Positions 5,743 through 8,150 of a DNA stretch of 8,150 bases are shown one piece after another. Source of the stretch: Thermoplasmata archaeon. GTDB lineage: Archaea; Thermoplasmatota; Thermoplasmata; UBA184. The notes under the pieces were generated by a model that saw only the letters and a list, made by a program, of their open reading frames with translations, searched no databases and was not told where the DNA came from. Both the position numbers and the translations under genes were made by a program. The stretch is taken from NCBI GenBank assembly GCA_027314845.1, contig DAHVAA010000065.1, positions 1-8,150 of the forward strand. The letters are read 5' to 3'. How positions within the stretch are numbered: position 1 is the first letter of the stretch; each line of letters opens with the position of its first letter.

Positions 5743-6214
5743 ATACCAATCTTGAACTCTCAGGGACGTGGTACCTGGAGCGGGGGGTTTCATCGAGGAA
5801 CCGGTGGGCGGCGACGTCGCCTTGGAACCCGGGCTCGAGAGATCCCCTCTCCCGGGGGAGCCCCCCGGAAAGGCCGCTGAACTAAGGCATCAAGTCCTTC
5901 GATGCGACAGGGCTCCCCGGTTCATCCGCGGCGCGCGCGAAGCCGATAAAGCCCCCTCGCCGTGAACGGGGTAGACTCGGGCGATCAGCGCACGACCCCT
6001 CGCCACGCGCTCGCTTCGGGCACGCTCGACTCGGCCGTGTTTCCGCAAGTCGCAAGGGGAGAGTTGTCCTTTCGCAGAGCGACGTCCAGGACGAAAGGTC
6101 CACCGGTTCCCAAGCCGCTTTCCCGGCCCACCTGGAGCGCGAGAGAGTCCGCCCCGCCGCTTGAGCTCCCGCCGAACCGTCGTCGATAGGAGCGCGCCTC
6201 CCGGGCTATAGGGG
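5743..6214. other. Long intergenic region between cyclase and SDR genes
   Basis: About 470 nt contain no confidently supported gene. Noted structures are a CTCCC/GGGAG short hairpin near 5848-5859, CCTTTCG/CGAAAGG arms with a 17-nt loop (6068-6074 and 6092-6098), a promoter-like TTTATC on the minus strand (5950-5945), and a possible 77-codon ORF overlapping the cyclase stop, both listed separately. In the frame of the SDR gene a stop codon lies at 5890-5892, limiting how far that gene can extend. No intact nucleotide-binding N-terminus for the SDR gene is present here in any frame. Confidence 0.5.
5944..5953 (-). promoter_or_regulatory. Orphan TATA-like site resembling the one at 2485
   Basis: On the minus strand the sequence reads GGCTTTATCGG, closely resembling GGGTTTATCCG before the gene at 2527. 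Counting about 25 nt downstream reaches an ATG at 5925, which opens only an 11-codon frame ending at 5890. The site may drive the SDR gene with a leader of about 180 nt or more, or may be the promoter of an older, longer SDR gene. Confidence 0.3.
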
Positions 6215-6218
6215 TCAT
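5985..6218 (-). CDS. Possible small ORF overlapping the cyclase stop by ATGA
   Basis: A 77-codon frame begins with an ATG whose last bases share the TGA stop of the cyclase gene (ATGA overlap, a layout typical of translational coupling). The translation is not dominated by Arg or Pro, and about three quarters of third codon positions are G or C, close to the neighbouring genes. Against it, no domain, membrane segment or motif is recognised, two other frames in the same stretch are also open, and GC-rich DNA often gives such frames by chance. Treat as unproven. Confidence 0.2.
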   Translation of the reverse strand: MTPIAREARSYRRRFGGSSSGGADSLALQVGRESGLGTGGPFVLDVALRKDNSPLATCGNTAESSVPEASAWRGVVR

Positions 6219-8137
6219 TCACTCGCCGGCAGTGCGGCCAGGAGCTGGTGGAACCGTGGGTCCTTCCTCGCCCCTGCCAGTAACGGCGAGTACATCACTC
6301 GGGACACCTGGATGGTATGATCCCGCACCGCGGTGAACATGTACTCGAAAAAGCGGTCCAGGTCGCCGAGCGCGAGGTAGACGTAGCCCGCCGATTGCGA
6401 CCTCGCCCAACCCGGTCCGTGCATGGCATCGAGCTTCTTGATCATTTCGAGCGCGGTCGCCGTGTCGCCCCGTAGCGCCGAAAGGTATCCCCGATTCAGA
6501 TGCGTCCACTCGCTGTCGGGCGACAGTTGCTCGAGCTTCTGGACCATGGTCTCGGCGCTGTCCAGGTCGCCCTTCGCTAGGAAGTAGTCGGCCATGCCGC
6601 GGTAGGAGTTTTGGGGGTCGAGATGAAGGGTCTGTTTCCAGTGCTCCATGGCTTCCTCCAGCTTCCCTGCGAAGAAGTAGGCGGTGCCCAGATAACCAAT
6701 CGTGAGAGGCGACAGCGGGTCGAGGCGATAGGCCGCTTCGATGTACCGGACGTAGGCATCGAGGTCACCCCGCGTGGCCGCGACCTGCCCCAGCAGGTCG
6801 AGCGCTTCGGCAAGACTCGGGTTAGAATCGAGCGCTCTCTTCGCTTCGGCCTCCACCTCGGAGACTCCCTCGTCGGCCATGAACGCGACCTCCGCGAGCA
6901 TGACGTGGGCTTCGGCGAGGTCGGGAGATATCGATAACGCCCGTTGCGCAGCCGCCCGACTGCTCTTGATCGACTCGGACCATGCGATGAACCCTTCGCT
7001 CCCGAGCCGCTGGTAGGCGCGAGCCGCCCCCGCATGCGCTCGGGCGAAGCTGGGGTCCTTCTCGACGGCCTGCTCAAAAAAGGAAAGGGCTTGACGAAGC
7101 GGCTCCTCCTCCCTCTTGTAGACGAGCGCTTGCCCCTGGAGGAAAAGCAGGTAGGCGGCCGTATTCTGGGTCTCCTGGTGCGGCGACGTAGCGAGTGACG
7201 TGGGGGCCAGGCGAATCTCGAGCTCGGCGGCGACTTTCTCCGCGATCTCGCTCTGGATGGCAAAGACGTCCTCGATACCTCGATCGTAGCTCTGCGCCCA
7301 GAGATGATGGTCGGACGACGAGTGAATCAGCTGGACGGTGATGCGCACCCGGTTGCCGGCCTTACGCACGCTGCCCTCGAGGAGCCAGCCCGCATCGAGC
7401 TGCCGCCCAATCTCCTTGAGCGGGGTCCCCGGCTTCTTGAAGGGCATGACCGAGGTCCTCGAGATGACGCTGAGCGCCGGCACTCTCGAGATGGTCGAGA
7501 TCAGCTCCTCCGTCATCCCGTCAGCAAAGTACTCGTTCTCGGGATCCGAGCTCATGTTCGCGAGCGGAAGCACGGCCAAGCGTCGGCCACTGCCGTTCCC
7601 CGAAGCGGCCAACGCCGGGGCGGCCGCCCACGGTAACAACACCCGATAAACGTCGATCGGTCTCGCCACTCCCTTCAGGTTCTTCGGGCCCAGCTTCTCG
7701 ATGGTGTACGGAATCTTGTTCGAGATCTGATCGTAGGCGGCCCCCGAGAGGCAGATCCCTCCCGCCTCCGCGATCGGCTCGATCCGGGCCGCGATGTTCA
7801 CCGCGTCCCCAAGGATGTCCGACCCCTCACTCTCCACGTCCCCGACGTGGATGCCGATCCGAACCCTAAGGGGCGGCCGTTCCTCGTTGGCGGAGCGCTC
7901 GAAAGCGCGCCGTTGGAAGTCGACGGCGTACTCGACCGCGTCCAGCGCGTTCCCGAACTCCACGAGCATCCCGTCCCCCGTGGACTTGACGAGCCGACCC
8001 CGATGCGATTCGAGGATCGGGCGCGCCAGGCTGTCCTGCTCGCGGAGAAGCTGAAGGGCTCCCTTCTCATCCCGCTGGGCGAGCTGCGTCGATCCCACCA
8101 GGTCGGTGAACATGATGGCGGCGAGGCGACGGGTCAT
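6215..8137 (-). CDS. Class III adenylate cyclase fused to TolB-like domain and TPR repeats
   Basis: This 640-residue protein has an N-terminal class III nucleotide cyclase domain (about 1-168). Metal-binding Asp12 (IMFTDLVGST) and Asp55 (STGDG), substrate-selecting Lys51 and Asp107 (SDILGD), and transition-state Asn114 and Arg118 (VNIAAR) are all present, so cAMP synthesis is predicted. An Ala/Gly-rich linker (171-184) leads to a TolB/FlgO-like domain (about 185-310: RRLAVLPLANMSSDPENEYFADGMTEEL, then LLEGSVRKAGNRVRITVQLI). From about 325 to 605 come TPR-like helical repeats, for example ALSFFEQAVEKDPSFARAHAGAARAYQRLG and KLEEAMEHWKQTLHLDPQN. No membrane span or signal peptide is seen, so it should be cytosolic, with the TPR region a likely partner- or signal-sensing part. 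This three-part architecture is common in bacteria, so transfer into this lineage is plausible. The start ATG is supported by the RRLAAIMFTD opening typical of the family; only 13 nt upstream are visible, so its promoter is outside the window. Confidence 0.9.
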   Translation of the reverse strand: MTRRLAAIMFTDLVGSTQLAQRDEKGALQLLREQDSLARPILESHRGRLVKSTGDGMLVEFGNALDAVEYAVDFQRRAFERSANEERPPLRVRIGIHVGDVESEGSDILGDAVNIAARIEPIAEAGGICLSGAAYDQISNKIPYTIEKLGPKNLKGVARPIDVYRVLLPWAAAPALAASGNGSGRRLAVLPLANMSSDPENEYFADGMTEELISTISRVPALSVISRTSVMPFKKPGTPLKEIGRQLDAGWLLEGSVRKAGNRVRITVQLIHSSSDHHLWAQSYDRGIEDVFAIQSEIAEKVAAELEIRLAPTSLATSPHQETQNTAAYLLFLQGQALVYKREEEPLRQALSFFEQAVEKDPSFARAHAGAARAYQRLGSEGFIAWSESIKSSRAAAQRALSISPDLAEAHVMLAEVAFMADEGVSEVEAEAKRALDSNPSLAEALDLLGQVAATRGDLDAYVRYIEAAYRLDPLSPLTIGYLGTAYFFAGKLEEAMEHWKQTLHLDPQNSYRGMADYFLAKGDLDSAETMVQKLEQLSPDSEWTHLNRGYLSALRGDTATALEMIKKLDAMHGPGWARSQSAGYVYLALGDLDRFFEYMFTAVRDHTIQVSRVMYSPLLAGARKDPRFHQLLAALPASE

Positions 8138-8150
8138 TCTCTGACGCCGA

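Noticed and set aside
1..8150. CRISPR arrays, insertion sequences, attachment sites or defence genes
   Set aside because: No regularly spaced repeats, transposase or integrase motifs, or defence-related domains were found by eye on either strand.

Overview
The window looks like a piece of a high-GC archaeal chromosome, most likely from the Thermoplasmatota (for example a soil or sediment lineage), at moderate confidence. The main support is a regulator that fuses an N-terminal AbrB/SpoVT-type DNA-binding domain to a PhoU helical body, an architecture typical of archaea. Other support comes from a DUF981 membrane protein, weak Shine-Dalgarno signals, and TATA-like boxes placed about 25-40 nt before start codons, which is the spacing expected for archaeal promoters with short or absent leaders. 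No rRNA, convincing tRNA, CRISPR array, insertion sequence or phage gene is visible. This reads as ordinary chromosome with some oddities rather than a defence or mobile island.

Layout. Positions 1-178 are non-coding and hold a strong hairpin followed by a T-run (minus strand), which fits a terminator for the DUF981 membrane-protein gene (179-940, minus). A divergent intergenic region (941-1224) separates it from the AbrB-PhoU regulator (1225-2358, plus). Just before the regulator lie a perfect 9-bp tandem repeat and a 39-bp near-perfect dyad, the clearest regulatory-looking structure in the window. Two further plus-strand genes follow, each with its own TATA-like element: a 213-residue protein that looks like a KaiC/RecA-type fold without a Walker A motif (2527-3168), and a VOC/glyoxalase-like protein (3226-3615).

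After a convergent gap (3616-3872), the rest of the window is on the minus strand: a class I SAM-dependent methyltransferase (3873-4631), an SDR-family oxidoreductase that keeps its catalytic Tyr/Lys but lacks the N-terminal nucleotide-binding motif (4876-5742), a gap of about 470 nt with a possible small ORF and an orphan promoter-like site, and a class III adenylate cyclase fused to a TolB-like domain and TPR repeats (6215-8137).

Functional links are limited. The divergent pair at the left could form a phosphate-related or envelope-related regulatory unit. The genes to the right (glyoxalase-like, methyltransferase, SDR, cyclase) are separately spaced and show no obvious shared pathway. I do not see a clear multi-gene novel system. 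The best leads are the phoU upstream repeat/dyad element, the Rossmann-less SDR and the degenerate KaiC-like protein.
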